NCBI RefSeq assembly: GCF_004339465.1 | Contig: NZ_SMFY01000001.1 | Span: 1,178,001 to 1,242,000 of the forward strand | Source of the DNA: Ancylobacter aquaticus | Lineage (GTDB): Bacteria > Pseudomonadota > Alphaproteobacteria > Rhizobiales > Xanthobacteraceae | Length of the DNA: 64,000 nt | Direction of reading: 5' to 3' | Shown here: positions 15,873 to 25,765 of the stretch, in pieces | How positions within the stretch are numbered: position 1 is the first letter of the stretch | How the letters are laid out: the number at the start of each line of letters is the position of its first letter | Notes under the pieces: generated by a model | Seen by the model: the letters and a program-made list of their open reading frames with translations, nothing else | Database searches by the model: none | What the model was told of the DNA's origin: nothing | Position numbers and translations under genes: made by a program

Positions 15873-17237
15873 ATGGCGAAGACGGGTGGCGAAGCTCTCA
15901 AGGGCAGCTTGGGGCCGGTGGAAGCGGTGGGGCTTTCCCTGTCGGTCATCGCCCCGACCATGGGCATGGCGCTCAACGTGACCCTGGCCGTCGGTGCCGC
16001 CGGCGTCGCCGCCCCGCTGGGTTTCGCGGTGGGGACGGTGGTGGTCGGCGTTGTCGGCCTGTCCTTCGTGTTCTTCGCCAGCCGCGTCACCACCGCCGGC
16101 TCGGGCTATGCCTATATCGGCCAGACCTTCGGCCCCCGTGCCGGCTTCCTTGCCGGCTGGTGCATGGTGCTGCTCTACATCGCCGGCGGTTCCGGCAGCG
16201 CGGCGCTGGTGGGGGACTTTCTGCGCGCGGCGCTGGATGACCACGGCGTGAATCTGGGTGCGTGGTGGTTGCCGGTGGCGGTCGCCGCCCTTGTCGGCGG
16301 CACGCTGCTCGCCTGGCGCGACGTGCGCCTTGCCACCCGGCTGATGCTGGTGCTGGAACTCTCCTCCATTGCCGTCATCGTCTTTCTCGGCATCCGAATC
16401 CTGATGGCGGTGGAGGCGCAGGGCGGGCTGAGCCTCGCCCCCTTCCATCCAGACCCGGCCATAGGCTGGTGGGGCATCGGCTATGCCGTGGTGTTCGCGG
16501 TGCTGTCCTTTGCCGGCTTTGAGGCGGCGGCCACGCTGGCCGAGGAGGCCGGGCAGCCCGGCCGCACCATTCCCATCGCGCTGGTCGGCTCGGTGGTGGT
16601 GGCGGGCCTGTTCTTCGTCTTCGCCTCCTACATTCAGGTCATCGGCTTCGGGCTCGACAACATGAAGGCGCTGGCGGCCAGCGACGCGCCGCTGAACACG
16701 CTGGCGTTGAAATACGGCAATATCCACATCGCCACCGTGCTCGATCTCGCGGCGTGCGTATCGGCCATCTCCTGCGTGCTGGGCACGCTCTCGGCCGGCG
16801 CCCGCATGCTGTTCGTTCTCGGCCGTGGCGGTCTGTCCGACACACTGGCGAAAGTGCACCCGCGCCATGGCACGCCCTTCGTCGCGGTGGGCGTGGTGAG
16901 CCTTTCCATGCTGGCGGGGCTGCTGGCCTGGGCGCCCTTCATCGGGCCGGCGAACTACTACGACAATGTCGGCACCATCGGCGTGCTTGCGCTGATCGTC
17001 GCCTATATCGGCGTCACCGCCGCCGCCGCCGTCCACGCAGTGCGGGCCGGCAGCCGGCTGTGGCTGGTGCTGGGCAGCCTCGGCACGCTGGCGATGCTGT
17101 GGCCGCTGTACAATTCGGTCTACCCGGTGCCGGTCTTCCCGGACAATCTGTGGCCCTATCTGGTGGCCTTCTGGATAGTCCTTGGCGGGGCGCTGGTGAT
17201 GCTCAGGCCGGGGATCGGGCGGCCGCAGGCGACGTGA
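15873..17237 (+). CDS. APC family amino acid permease
   Basis: A 454-residue integral membrane transporter with about twelve hydrophobic segments. The N-terminal block GLSLSVIAPTMGMALNVTLAV, then AGSGYAYIGQTFGPRAGFLAGW, and SFAGFEAAATLAEEAGQPGRTIP in the middle are hallmarks of the APC superfamily (amino acid/polyamine/organocation). Good ribosome-binding site AAGGGG before the ATG. It stands alone, with an uncharacterised 150-base leader. Substrate not predictable; the glutaminase gene nearby is not linked by strand or spacing. Confidence 0.88.
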   Translation: MAKTGGEALKGSLGPVEAVGLSLSVIAPTMGMALNVTLAVGAAGVAAPLGFAVGTVVVGVVGLSFVFFASRVTTAGSGYAYIGQTFGPRAGFLAGWCMVLLYIAGGSGSAALVGDFLRAALDDHGVNLGAWWLPVAVAALVGGTLLAWRDVRLATRLMLVLELSSIAVIVFLGIRILMAVEAQGGLSLAPFHPDPAIGWWGIGYAVVFAVLSFAGFEAAATLAEEAGQPGRTIPIALVGSVVVAGLFFVFASYIQVIGFGLDNMKALAASDAPLNTLALKYGNIHIATVLDLAACVSAISCVLGTLSAGARMLFVLGRGGLSDTLAKVHPRHGTPFVAVGVVSLSMLAGLLAWAPFIGPANYYDNVGTIGVLALIVAYIGVTAAAAVHAVRAGSRLWLVLGSLGTLAMLWPLYNSVYPVPVFPDNLWPYLVAFWIVLGGALVMLRPGIGRPQAT

Positions 17238-17256
17238 TCGCCGCCGCGGCGCCGGC

Positions 17257-17721
17257 TCAGAAACCGAGATCGCCGAGGCCGGGATGGTCGTCCGGCCGCC
17301 GGCCGAGCGGCCAATGATAGGCGCGGTCGGCTTCCGGGATCGGGTGCTCGTTGATGCTGGCGAGGCGCCGGCGCATCAGCCCGTCCGCGTCGAACTCCCA
17401 GTTCTCATTGCCATAGGCGCGGAACCAGTTGCCGCTGTCGTCGTGGTACTCATAGGCGAACCGCACCGCGATGCGGTTCTCGGTGAAGGCCCACAGCTCC
17501 TTGATGAGCCGATAATCCAGCTCGCGCGCCCATTTGCGGGTGAGGAAGGCGACGATCGCCTCGCGGCCGTTGACGAATTCGGCGCGGTTGCGCCAGGCGC
17601 TGTCGGGCGTGTAGGCGAGCGCCACCTTGGCCGGGTCGCGGCTGTTCCAGCCATCCTCGGCGAGGCGGACCTTTTCCATCGCGGTTTCGCGGGTAAAGGG
17701 CGGGAGCGGCGGGCGCGACAT
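17257..17721 (-). CDS. DUF1348 (NTF2/SnoaL-like) protein
   Basis: A 154-residue cone-fold protein: [21 protein letters not shown], then [20 protein letters not shown], followed by [41 protein letters not shown]. This is the DUF1348 pattern within the NTF2-like superfamily. Members are widespread and mostly uncharacterised; the pocket could bind a small hydrophobic ligand. It is convergent with the APC permease (19 bases between stops) and lies 44 bases downstream of the alpha/beta hydrolase on the same strand, so the two may be cotranscribed. Confidence 0.85.
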   Translation of the reverse strand: MSRPPLPPFTRETAMEKVRLAEDGWNSRDPAKVALAYTPDSAWRNRAEFVNGREAIVAFLTRKWARELDYRLIKELWAFTENRIAVRFAYEYHDDSGNWFRAYGNENWEFDADGLMRRRLASINEHPIPEADRAYHWPLGRRPDDHPGLGDLGF

Positions 17722-17765
17722 GGGGGCTCCTTGGATGCCGTTGGTGGAAGGGGCGGCGGGCCGCC

Positions 17766-18575
17766 TCAGTTTTCCGCCTGGCCCAGGGCGCGGGCGGCCT
17801 GCTCGATCACCGCGGCGACTTCCCGCGGGTGCGATTCATAGACCGAATGGCTGGCGCCGGCGATGGTGGTGATCGGCGCGCCCGCCCGCTCGTAATAGAA
17901 CCGCTCCAGCGCCGGATTGATGATCTGGTCGGCGCCCGCGACGATGCCCCAGCTCGGCTTCGACTGCCAGGCGGCGGCGGTGAGCGGGGTGCTGAACACG
18001 CTTGCCGCGGCCAGCACCTGCCCCTGTGCCTCGAATTCCGCCCGGGCGACCGGCAGATCGGGGGCGAACAGCTTGGGGAAGAGGGCGGGGTCCAGATAGG
18101 TGAAGCCGTCCGGGGTCTTCTCGATGGCGCCGGCGGTCATCGCCAGCACGCTCGGCATGGAGCGGCCGAGCGCGGCCTCGTCCTCGCCGACATCGGGCGC
18201 GTGGGCGGCGACATAGACGAGGCCGGCGACGTTGGGATGAACGCCCGCCTCGGTGATGATCGAACCGCCATAGGAATGGCCGACCAGCAGCGTCGGGCCG
18301 TCCTGCAGATCGAGCACGCGCCGTGTGGCGGCGACATCGTCGGCGAAGGACGTCTCCGGCTCTTGAACCATGGTGACGTGGAAGCCGTCGGCGACCAGAT
18401 GGTCGTACACCGCCTTCCAGCCCGAGCCGTCGACCCACGCGCCATGCACCAGCACGATGTTGCGTACCGGAGCGCCCACTGCCACGGCAGGCGTCGGGCC
18501 GAAAGCGAGGGCGAGGCTGAAGGCACTGGCAAGCGCCAGCGCGGCGGAGGCGTGACGGCGGGGCATCGGGTTCAC
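17766..18575 (-). CDS. Exported alpha/beta hydrolase (EstC-like)
   Basis: A 269-residue protein with a Sec-type signal peptide ([20 protein letters not shown], cleavage near AVAVGA). The mature part is an alpha/beta hydrolase: [15 protein letters not shown] oxyanion block, [10 protein letters not shown] nucleophile elbow with Ser, [16 protein letters not shown] carrying the probable acid and [11 protein letters not shown] with the His. The triad is complete. The relatives I recognise are esterases of the EstC / salicylate esterase-like group; the substrate is unknown. It heads a possible two-gene unit with the DUF1348 gene. Confidence 0.85.
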   Translation of the reverse strand: MNPMPRRHASAALALASAFSLALAFGPTPAVAVGAPVRNIVLVHGAWVDGSGWKAVYDHLVADGFHVTMVQEPETSFADDVAATRRVLDLQDGPTLLVGHSYGGSIITEAGVHPNVAGLVYVAAHAPDVGEDEAALGRSMPSVLAMTAGAIEKTPDGFTYLDPALFPKLFAPDLPVARAEFEAQGQVLAAASVFSTPLTAAAWQSKPSWGIVAGADQIINPALERFYYERAGAPITTIAGASHSVYESHPREVAAVIEQAARALGQAEN

Positions 18576-18773
18576 TCCATCATGGGCGGCGCCGCGCGGC
18601 GCCGGGGGCGGGGAATGAGGCTCACCCTGCCTGCGATTGCCGGGCCGTGTTTTTCAGAACGCCGCTTCGCCGCCCGGGACCGCGCGCGGCATTCGCCTTG
18701 CACGGCGCTGGCCTTCCACGCCATCGCTGCGCTACAGGCGATGGCGCCCCAGCCAAGAAGGTGAACGATCCCC

Positions 18774-19700
18774 GTGCCCGAACTTGAAACCGTCGTCCGC
18801 GAAATCGCCGAAGAAATGCGCGCCCGCCCCGACCGTGGCGAGGTGGCGAGCTATATCCCCGAACTGGCGCGGGTCGACCCCGCCGCCTTCGGCATCGCGG
18901 TGGTGGACGGCGAGGGCCGCATGGTGGTGGGCGGCGATGCCGATGCGCCGTTCTCGATCCAGAGCATTTCCAAGGTCTTCACCCTCACGCTGGCGCTGGG
19001 CAAGATTGGCAATCTTCTGTGGCGGCGCGTGGGGCGCGAGCCTTCCGGCAGCCCGTTCAACTCCATCGTCCAGCTGGAGAACGAGCACGGCATTCCGCGC
19101 AACCCCTTCATCAATGCCGGCGCCATCGCCGTTACCGACGTCATCCTCTCCGGCCACCAGCCCCGCGACACCCTGGGCGAGATCTTGCGGTTCCTGCATT
19201 TTCTCGCCGAGGACCCGGCGATCGGCATCGACGAGGCGGTGGCCGCCTCCGAGCAGCGCACGGGCTTTCGCAACCGGGCGCTGGCCAACTACATGAAGTC
19301 GTTCAACGTGCTGGAGAATCCGGTCGACTACACGCTCGGCGTCTATTTCCACCACTGCGCCATCGCCATGAGCTGCCGCCAGCTCGCCATGGCCGGGCGT
19401 TTCCTCGCCCATAACGGGCGCAACCCGGCGACCGGGTTCTCGGTGGTGTCGCCGGAGCGGGCGCGGCGCATCAACGCCATCATGCTGACCTGCGGGCATT
19501 ATGACGGCTCGGGCGAGTTCGCCTATCGCGTCGGCCTGCCGGGCAAGAGCGGGGTGGGGGGCGGTATTCTGGCGGTGGCGCCGGGCAAGGCCTCGATCGC
19601 GGTGTGGTCGCCGGGGCTGGACGCCAGCGGCAATTCGCATCTCGGCCGCCTCGCGCTGGAAAAACTCACCCATCGGCTGGGCTGGTCGATCTTCGGCTAG
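18774..19700 (+). CDS. glsA: Glutaminase A
   Basis: A 308-residue serine-dependent glutaminase that hydrolyses glutamine to glutamate and ammonia in the cytosol. The Ser-Lys dyad is in [12 protein letters not shown] (S-x-x-K), and [65 protein letters not shown] match the beta-lactamase-like glutaminase family. Start is the GTG at 18774 with AAGGTG upstream. Full family length. A 10-bp stem-loop follows the gene. The location next to glnII puts glutamine breakdown and synthesis side by side, though under separate promoters. Confidence 0.95.
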   Translation: MPELETVVREIAEEMRARPDRGEVASYIPELARVDPAAFGIAVVDGEGRMVVGGDADAPFSIQSISKVFTLTLALGKIGNLLWRRVGREPSGSPFNSIVQLENEHGIPRNPFINAGAIAVTDVILSGHQPRDTLGEILRFLHFLAEDPAIGIDEAVAASEQRTGFRNRALANYMKSFNVLENPVDYTLGVYFHHCAIAMSCRQLAMAGRFLAHNGRNPATGFSVVSPERARRINAIMLTCGHYDGSGEFAYRVGLPGKSGVGGGILAVAPGKASIAVWSPGLDASGNSHLGRLALEKLTHRLGWSIFG

Positions 19701-19752
19701 GCGCGGGCCGATAAGAGGGGCCGGCAAGGCTTTCGGCGAGGCCCGGATATGA

Positions 19753-19786
19753 CAAGAGGGCCGGACGGTCAGTCGCGGCCCTCTTG
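19753..19786 (+). terminator. Stem-loop after glsA
   Basis: A perfect 10-bp inverted repeat CAAGAGGGCC / GGCCCTCTTG with a 14-base loop, 52 bases after the glsA stop. No long T-run follows, so it may act in both directions or as a transcript-stabilising hairpin between glsA and the convergent DUF2735 gene. Confidence 0.45.
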
Positions 19787-19850
19787 AGGCGTCGTGTGAA
19801 GGCGGGGAGCGCGAGGCACTGTCATCGTCCGTGAAACACGCACGGGACGC

Positions 19851-20036
19851 TCAGTTGGTGCGCTCGCCGTCTTCCTTGATGGCCTCTTCATGGTACCAGC
19901 TGCCGATCACGACGCGGGGCGATACCTTGAGGGCCTCGGAAGACAGCGGCTCGGGGCGGCGGGAGGCGAGACCGGCACGACCCCCGACGGGGAAGGGGAC
20001 GATCTGGGCGCTCTCGCGCTGGGTATGAGTATTCAT
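19851..20036 (-). CDS. DUF2735 protein
   Basis: A 61-residue protein, MNTHTQRESAQIVPFPVGGR onwards, with a conserved QIVPFPVGGRAG core and a C-terminal WYHEEAIKED segment, as in DUF2735. An AAGGAG site lies about nine bases before the ATG. In many Hyphomicrobiales this small protein is encoded next to and divergent from glnII, exactly as here, which suggests a role in nitrogen control or in modulating the type II glutamine synthetase. That role is an inference; the family has no established function. Confidence 0.8.
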   Translation of the reverse strand: MNTHTQRESAQIVPFPVGGRAGLASRRPEPLSSEALKVSPRVVIGSWYHEEAIKEDGERTN

Positions 20037-20491
20037 GGCACGTTTCTCCTTTCCGGGCTGCGCGTTCCTGCGCCAGCCCCTCGTTTACATATAACATCTT
20101 TTGCATGGCGTTTGCGCAAGATGCACATTTTGCAATCACAATGAGCATAGAATATGTGCACCGCCGCGCGACACCGCAAGGCCTTCCGATGTAACGGCGC
20201 GGGGCGCCCAAGGGTTGCATCGCCTGTTGCAGCGCGGCAGAGGCGCACGCCCGGACCGGCGGCCCCAAGTCCCGCAGGATGAACGCGAATCGCGAGCTTT
20301 GCGGCCCGCCCGGAAGGTGCGGAAGGCGCGTGCCGCGCGCGTCGAAGGGCGACGTTTGCACCGGCATGCGGCGCATGTGGCACGGTGTGTGCATAAGAAC
20401 AGGGTAGCCGTTGGCGGTCGACCTTCCTCGCACGGCCGGCACAACGACCAGGGCTGTTCGGCACCCGGTCTTAAGTGATGAGAGACACGCA
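20037..20491. other. 455-bp divergent control region DUF2735 / glnII
   Basis: The longest gene-free stretch of this part of the window. The half near the DUF2735 gene (about 20080-20160) is AT-rich and has the sequence repeats TTGCA/TGCA. The half near glnII is GC-rich and ends with a sigma-54 promoter. I found no convincing full NtrC dyad and no stable small-RNA structure. Short frames inside have no ribosome-binding sites. Confidence 0.6.
20378..20393 (+). promoter_or_regulatory. Sigma-54 (RpoN) promoter of glnII
   Basis: TGGCACGGTGTGTGCA: GG and GC are exactly ten bases apart, and the site matches TGGCACG-N4-TTGCA in all but one T. Transcription would begin near 20405 with a leader of about 87 bases. 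Rhizobial glnII genes are classic NtrC/RpoN targets, which agrees. Confidence 0.75.
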
Positions 20492-21526
20492 ATGACGAAG
20501 TACAAGCTCGAGTACATCTGGCTCGACGGCTACAAGCCGACCCCGAGCCTGCGCGGCAAGACTCAGATCAAGGAATTCGACCACTTCCCCTCGCTGGAAG
20601 AACTTCCCCTGTGGGGCTTCGACGGTTCGTCCACGGAGCAGGCCGAGGGCCGCAGCTCCGACTGCGTGCTGATGCCCGTCGCGCTGTATCCCGACCCGGC
20701 CCGCAAGAACGGCGCGCTTGTCATGTGCGAAGTGATGATGCCGGACGGCGTCACCCCGCATGTCACCAATGCGCGCGCCACCATTCTTGACGATGAAGGC
20801 GCCTGGTTCGGCTTCGAGCAGGAATACTTCTTCTACAAGGACGGCCGCCCGCTCGGCTTCCCCGAGCACGGCTATCCCTCGCCACAGGGGCCGTATTACA
20901 CCGGCGTCGGCTACAAGAATGTCGGCGACATCGCCCGCGAGATCGTTGAAGAGCACCTTGAGCTCTGCCTCGAAGCTGGCATCAACCATGAAGGCATCAA
21001 CGCGGAAGTCGCCAAGGGCCAGTGGGAATTCCAGATTTTCGGCAAGGGCTCCAAGCGCGCCGCCGATGAAGTGTGGATGGCCCGCTACCTGCTGCAGCGC
21101 CTGACCGAAAAGTACGGCATCGACATCGAGTATCACTGCAAGCCGCTCGGCGACACCGACTGGAACGGCTCGGGCATGCACTGCAACTTCTCCACCAAGT
21201 ATCTGCGCGAAGTGGGTGGCAAGGAGTATTTCGAGGCCCTGATGGCGGCGTTCGAGAAGAACCTCGACGACCACATCGCCGTCTACGGCCCGGACAACCA
21301 TCTGCGCCTGACCGGCAAGCACGAGACGGCGCCGTGGAACAAGTTCTCCTACGGCGTGGCCGATCGCGGCGCTTCCATCCGCGTCCCGCACTCCTTCGTG
21401 CGCAACGACTACAAGGGCTATCTCGAGGATCGCCGCCCCAATTCCCAGGGGGACCCCTACAAGATCGCTTCCCAGGTCCTCAAGACGATCTCGGAAGTCG
21501 AACTCAAGGCCGTCGCCGCTGCGTGA
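20492..21526 (+). CDS. glnII: Glutamine synthetase type II
   Basis: A 344-residue GSII, the eukaryote-like decameric type: MTKYKLEYIWLDGYKPTPSLRGKT, WGFDGSSTEQAEG, LVMCEVMMPDG, WFGFEQEYFFYKDGRPLGFPEHGYP, GINHEGINAEVAKGQWEFQI, SGMHCNFSTKYLREVGG, LRLTGKHET, and YGVADRGASIRVP. It condenses ammonia with glutamate using ATP in the cytosol. ATG at 20492 is the conserved family start; the frame extends upstream without signals. The upstream sigma-54 promoter predicts induction under nitrogen limitation. Unlike GSI it has no adenylylation site. A strong intrinsic terminator follows. Confidence 0.97.
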   Translation: MTKYKLEYIWLDGYKPTPSLRGKTQIKEFDHFPSLEELPLWGFDGSSTEQAEGRSSDCVLMPVALYPDPARKNGALVMCEVMMPDGVTPHVTNARATILDDEGAWFGFEQEYFFYKDGRPLGFPEHGYPSPQGPYYTGVGYKNVGDIAREIVEEHLELCLEAGINHEGINAEVAKGQWEFQIFGKGSKRAADEVWMARYLLQRLTEKYGIDIEYHCKPLGDTDWNGSGMHCNFSTKYLREVGGKEYFEALMAAFEKNLDDHIAVYGPDNHLRLTGKHETAPWNKFSYGVADRGASIRVPHSFVRNDYKGYLEDRRPNSQGDPYKIASQVLKTISEVELKAVAAA

Positions 21527-21591
21527 GGGTTTGCGGCGGCGGAGCACTCGCCGCCCGTGCCTCCCGAGACGGACCGTTCCGTCTCCCTTCA

Positions 21592-21625
21592 AGCCAGCCC
21601 CTTGCCGGGGCTGGCTTTATTTTTT
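21592..21625 (+). terminator. Rho-independent terminator of glnII
   Basis: Ten-bp stem AGCCAGCCCC / GGGGCTGGCT, short loop, then TTATTTTTT, 66 bases after the glnII stop. Textbook intrinsic terminator. Confidence 0.9.
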
Positions 21626-21707
21626 GGCGGAGGGATGTGGCGTCGGCCGGCTCGTCGACGCCCGACGATCGCAGGGCGAGCCGGGACCGCGTCCCTATCA
21701 GTGAGCG

Positions 21708-21737
21708 ATCCCGGCGCTCGCTTCGCTCGGCCGGGAT
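21708..21737. repeat. REP-like palindrome with GCTCGCTTCGCTCG core
   Basis: Arms ATCCCGGC / GCCGGGAT enclose GCTCGCTTCGCTCG, then GATGACGTGGC. The same core and the GGATGACGTGGC ending recur at 46179-46211 in the cbbS-cbbX spacer, so this is a dispersed intergenic palindrome family. Here it lies between the convergent glnII and cls genes. Confidence 0.5.
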
Positions 21738-21758
21738 GACGTGGCTTGGGGGGCTGTT

Positions 21759-23192
21759 TCACAGATAGGGCGAGGCGAGCCAGATGGCGCGGTTGCGCAG
21801 CTTCTCTATGAACGGCCGCGCGGCGAGGGTCGCCAGCGTTTCAGCGCTCCCCGCCTGCACCATGGCGTCGATGCGCGCCTCGATTTCTCCGGCGATGGCG
21901 GGGTCGTAGAGTTCGAGATCGAGCTCGAAATTCAGCCGCAGGCTGCGCGGGTCGAGATTGGACGAGCCGACATAGGCCCAGCTGCCGTCCACCGACATCA
22001 GCTTGGAATGGTCGAACATCCCCGCCGCCCGCCACACCCGGCAGTCGCCGGCAAGCACCTGGTCGAGCTGTGCGGTCATGGCATAGTCGACGAGCTTGAG
22101 GTTGTTGGCGGAAGGGATGACGACATCCACCTCGACCCCGCGCCGCCCGGCGACCGAGAGCGCGCCGATCAGCTGCTGGTCGGGCAGGAAATAGGGCGAG
22201 CACAGGCTTACCCGGCTCTGCGCCATGGTGAGAGCGCCCATGATCATGCTGTGGGCGCAAGCGAGGTTTCGGTCGGGCCCCGAGGGGACCACCCGCACCG
22301 CCACCGGGCCGCGCGGCGTGGAGTGGTCGCCCTCGGCCCAGGCCGGGCCGTCCAGATGCTCGTCGGTGGTGAAGGACCAGTCCTGCGCGAACACGGTGAG
22401 CAACTGCTCCACCGCCGGTCCCTCGACTCGAAAATGGGTGTCGCGGGCCGGGCTGTCGCCCGCATGGGCGCGGGTGAACTGGGCGCGGATGTTCATGCCG
22501 CCGGTAAAGGCCAGCGTGCCGTCGACGATCAGCATTTTCCGGTGGCTGCGCAGATTGGCATAAGGCAGGCGCGGGCCGATGAGGTTGCCCATGAACAGCT
22601 CGGTGACGACGCCGCCCGCCAGCAGAAGCCCGACGATGGACGGGCGCGAATAACGCGCGCCGATGGCGTCGATCAGCACCCGCACCGCCACGCCGCGCCG
22701 GTGCGCCGCGACCAGCGCCTCGGCGAACTGAACGCCGACGGGGTCGTTGTCGAAAATATAGGAGGAGAGCGCCACATGGCGCTGCGCCCCGGCAATGGCG
22801 GCGAGCATGGCGGGATAGGCCTCGTCCCCGCTGTCGAGCATCGCCACCGCATTGCCGCTTGTCAGCGGGAAGGCCGCGACCCGGTCGCCGAGCCGCTTCA
22901 TCGCCGAGAGGCTGGGCGACAGCGCGATGGCGATGGGCGGGCGCTCGTTTCGGCGCTGCCGGTCCTGGCTGGCGCGCCGTCGGCCGGCGGCGCTCTGGCG
23001 GATGCGGTTGATGCCGGCGACGAGATAGAGGGACGCGCCGAGTAGCGGCGACAGCAGGATGACGCCGACCCAGCCGATGGCGGCGCGCACGTCGTCCTTG
23101 GTCATCGCCGCGTGGATCGCCGCGACGACGCCCACCGTGCCCGTCGTGACCAGCACGACGTGCGGCCAGTAATGCGACCAGAAGCTCTCCAT
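21759..23192 (-). CDS. cls: Cardiolipin synthase
   Basis: A 477-residue membrane enzyme. Two hydrophobic segments (residues 12-30 and 40-60) precede a PLD-superfamily catalytic region with two HKD motifs: SHRKMLIVDG with His217 and Lys219, and DHSKLMSVDG with His395 and Lys397, followed by YVGSSNLDPRSLRLNFELDLE. Length and order are those of ClsA-type bacterial cardiolipin synthases, which join two phosphatidylglycerols. It is convergent with glnII and has no linked partner. It is clearly different from the PLD-VTT fusion at 12 kb, so the organism has at least two PLD-type lipid enzymes. Confidence 0.93.
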   Translation of the reverse strand: MESFWSHYWPHVVLVTTGTVGVVAAIHAAMTKDDVRAAIGWVGVILLSPLLGASLYLVAGINRIRQSAAGRRRASQDRQRRNERPPIAIALSPSLSAMKRLGDRVAAFPLTSGNAVAMLDSGDEAYPAMLAAIAGAQRHVALSSYIFDNDPVGVQFAEALVAAHRRGVAVRVLIDAIGARYSRPSIVGLLLAGGVVTELFMGNLIGPRLPYANLRSHRKMLIVDGTLAFTGGMNIRAQFTRAHAGDSPARDTHFRVEGPAVEQLLTVFAQDWSFTTDEHLDGPAWAEGDHSTPRGPVAVRVVPSGPDRNLACAHSMIMGALTMAQSRVSLCSPYFLPDQQLIGALSVAGRRGVEVDVVIPSANNLKLVDYAMTAQLDQVLAGDCRVWRAAGMFDHSKLMSVDGSWAYVGSSNLDPRSLRLNFELDLELYDPAIAGEIEARIDAMVQAGSAETLATLAARPFIEKLRNRAIWLASPYL

Positions 23193-23273
23193 GGCGACGT
23201 CCGTTCACCCTGTTCAGGCAGGCGTCTCTAGCGGGATTCCCCCGCAGCGTCATCTTTGCCGGCAGCGGCGTGG

Positions 23274-23306
23274 AAAAGGCCGCCCCGGATGTGTTCCGGG
23301 ACGGCC
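23274..23306 (-). terminator. Intrinsic terminator of lon
   Basis: On the minus strand, a 12-bp stem GGCCGTCCCGGA / TCCGGGGCGGCC (one wobble pair), 5-base loop, then TTTT, starting 18 bases after the lon stop. Confidence 0.75.
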
Positions 23307-23324
23307 CCTGATGGTGCGGCAGGT

Positions 23325-25751
23325 TCAGCTCGCCGCCTTGAGGGTCGGTGCGTCACCCGCCGTCTCGCCCGGCTCCAGCGCCGCCGCGATGGCGTCGTCC
23401 ACCCGCTCCAGCCACACGAATTCCAGCCGGTCCCGCGCGTCCTGGGGAATGTCCTCATAGTCGCGCCGGTTGCGGGCCGGCAGCATCACGCGGGTAAGGC
23501 CCGCCCGCGCCGCCGCCACCACTTTCTCCTTGATGCCACCCACCGGCAGCACGAGGCCGCGCAGCGAGATTTCGCCGGTCATCGCCGTGTCCTTGCGCAC
23601 CGTGCGGTTGGTGAGCAGCGAGACGAGGGCGGTGAACATGGCCACCCCGGCGCTGGGTCCGTCCTTCGGCGTCGCTCCCGCCGGCACGTGCACATGCACG
23701 TCGCTGCTGGAAAACAGCGCCGGGTCGATGCCGAGCTCGACGGCGCGGCTCTTGACGAGGCTCCACGCCGCCTGCGCGCTCTCCTTCATCACATCGCCGA
23801 GCTGGCCGGTGAGGATGAGCCCGCCGCGCCCGGGAATGCGGGTCGCCTCGATGAACAGGATGTCGCCACCCACCGGGGTCCAGGCGAGGCCCGTCGCCAC
23901 GCCCGGCACCGAGACGCGCAGCGCCACTTCGTCCTCGAAGATCGGCGGCCCGAGCAGGTCGGGCAGCGAGCCGACGCCGATACGCACATGGCTGGCGTTG
24001 CCCTCCGCGATGTCGACCGCGACATGGCGGACGGCGCGGCCGACCTCGCGCTCCAGGTTGCGCACGCCGGCCTCGCGGGTATAGGCGCGGATCAGCGCTT
24101 TCAGCGCGTCGTCGTCGATCTCCACCTGCTCGGGGGTGACGCCATTGGCCTCCAGCTGGCGGCGGACCAGATAGCGCCGGGCGATCTGCAGCTTCTCGCT
24201 GTCGGTGTAGCCCGAGAGGGTGATGATCTCCATGCGGTCGCGCAGCGGGCCGGGGATGGTGTCGAGCATGTTCGCCGTGGCGATGAACACCACGCGCGAC
24301 AGGTCGAACGGCACGCCGAGATAATTGTCGCGGAAGGTGCCGTTCTGCTCGGGGTCGAGCACCTCCAGCATCGCCGCCGACGGGTCGCCCTGGATGCCGG
24401 AGCCCATCTTGTCGATCTCGTCCAGCATCATCACGCAGTCGCGGGTGCCGACCTTGCGGATGCCCTGGATGATGTTGCCCGGCAGCGCGCCGACATAGGT
24501 GCGTCGGTGGCCACGAATCTCCGCCTCGTCATGCACGCCGCCGAGCGAAACGCGCACGAACTTGCGGCCCATGGCGCGGGCGATGGACTGGCCGAGCGAG
24601 GTCTTGCCGACGCCGGGCGGGCCGGCGAAGCACAGGATGGGTGCCTTGCCGTTGGGCGCCAGCTTGCGCACGGCGAGATATTCGACGATGCGGCGCTTGA
24701 TCTTGTCGAGGCCGAAATGGTCCTCGTCCAGCACCTTGCGGGCTTCCGCGATGTCGATCGGCGGGGCGTCCTGCAGCGTCCACGGCAGGGCGATCAGCCA
24801 GTCGAGATAGGTGCGGATCATGCCGTATTCGGCGCTGGAATCCTGCATGCGGCGCAGCCGACCCAGCTCCTTGCGGGCCATCTGCTCCACATCCTCCGGC
24901 ATGCCGGCTTGCGTGATCGCGGCATCGAGATCGGCGATTTCCTGGCTGTTGCCGCCATCCTCGCCGAGCTGCTTCTGGATCGCCGCCATCTGCTCGCGCA
25001 GCAGCACCTCGCGCTGGCGCTCGTCCAGCGAGGCGCGCGTCTGCTTGCCGATTTCCTGCGACAGCCGCAGCACCTCGATGCGGTGGGCCAGCAGCCGCGA
25101 GATCTTGGTCATCCGCGCGGCGATGTCGACCGTCTCCAGCAGTTCCTGCTTCTCGTCGGGCGAGATGTCGGCATAGGCGGCCACCAGATCGGCAAGGCCG
25201 GCCGGCGAATTGGCACCGCGTACGGCGGCTACCAGTTCCGGCGGCACCTGCGGCAGCAGCTCCATCACCTCATTGGCCTGGCCCTGCAAATGAACGAAGC
25301 GGGCCTCGATCTCGGACGTGCGCTCCTCGCTCTCCTCGATCCGCGTCACGCGGGCGGTGAGGAAGGGCTTCTCGCGCACGAACTCCTCGACATGGAAGCG
25401 CTGCTCGCCCTGGCAGACCAGGTGATGCGTGCCGTCGGGCGCGGTGACATAGCGCAATATGTTGGCGATCACGCCCATGCGGTGCAGGTCGTTCGGGCCG
25501 GGCTCTTCCACGGCAGGATCGCGCTGCATGAGGATGCCGACCGGGCGCCCCTCGCGCACCGCCTGCTGGGCGGCCGCGATGGAGGCCGGGCGCGCCACCG
25601 CCACCGGCATCACCACGCCGGGGAACAGCACGAGATTGCGCACCGGCAGGAGAATCATCTGATCCTCCGGCACATTGCCATTGGCGCCGTTGCCCGCGCC
25701 GGCATCGGCCATGCGGAGCGGCGAATACTTATCGAAATTGGGGTGTGTCAT
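23325..25751 (-). CDS. lon: ATP-dependent protease Lon
   Basis: An 808-residue LonA. The N-terminal substrate domain starts [18 protein letters not shown]; the AAA+ module has Walker A GPPGVGKT at 377-384, then [24 protein letters not shown] and Walker [10 protein letters not shown]. The protease domain has PKDGPSAG with Ser700 and GGIKEK with Lys743, the catalytic dyad. The ATG at 25751 is taken because GAGGGGG lies about ten bases ahead. It starts 14 bases after hsp20, so the two are one operon: a small chaperone that holds unfolded proteins and a protease that removes them. The sequence is somewhat divergent from housekeeping Lon of rhizobia, so a second lon may exist elsewhere. Confidence 0.95.
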   Translation of the reverse strand: MTHPNFDKYSPLRMADAGAGNGANGNVPEDQMILLPVRNLVLFPGVVMPVAVARPASIAAAQQAVREGRPVGILMQRDPAVEEPGPNDLHRMGVIANILRYVTAPDGTHHLVCQGEQRFHVEEFVREKPFLTARVTRIEESEERTSEIEARFVHLQGQANEVMELLPQVPPELVAAVRGANSPAGLADLVAAYADISPDEKQELLETVDIAARMTKISRLLAHRIEVLRLSQEIGKQTRASLDERQREVLLREQMAAIQKQLGEDGGNSQEIADLDAAITQAGMPEDVEQMARKELGRLRRMQDSSAEYGMIRTYLDWLIALPWTLQDAPPIDIAEARKVLDEDHFGLDKIKRRIVEYLAVRKLAPNGKAPILCFAGPPGVGKTSLGQSIARAMGRKFVRVSLGGVHDEAEIRGHRRTYVGALPGNIIQGIRKVGTRDCVMMLDEIDKMGSGIQGDPSAAMLEVLDPEQNGTFRDNYLGVPFDLSRVVFIATANMLDTIPGPLRDRMEIITLSGYTDSEKLQIARRYLVRRQLEANGVTPEQVEIDDDALKALIRAYTREAGVRNLEREVGRAVRHVAVDIAEGNASHVRIGVGSLPDLLGPPIFEDEVALRVSVPGVATGLAWTPVGGDILFIEATRIPGRGGLILTGQLGDVMKESAQAAWSLVKSRAVELGIDPALFSSSDVHVHVPAGATPKDGPSAGVAMFTALVSLLTNRTVRKDTAMTGEISLRGLVLPVGGIKEKVVAAARAGLTRVMLPARNRRDYEDIPQDARDRLEFVWLERVDDAIAAALEPGETAGDAPTLKAAS

Positions 25752-25765
25752 CGGTTCAGTCCCCC

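Noticed and set aside
20080..20160. NtrC binding dyad or second sigma-54 promoter on the DUF2735 side
   Set aside because: TGCA-containing half sites are present but no pair fits the NtrC spacing, and GG/GC elements have 9 or 11 rather than 10 bases between them.
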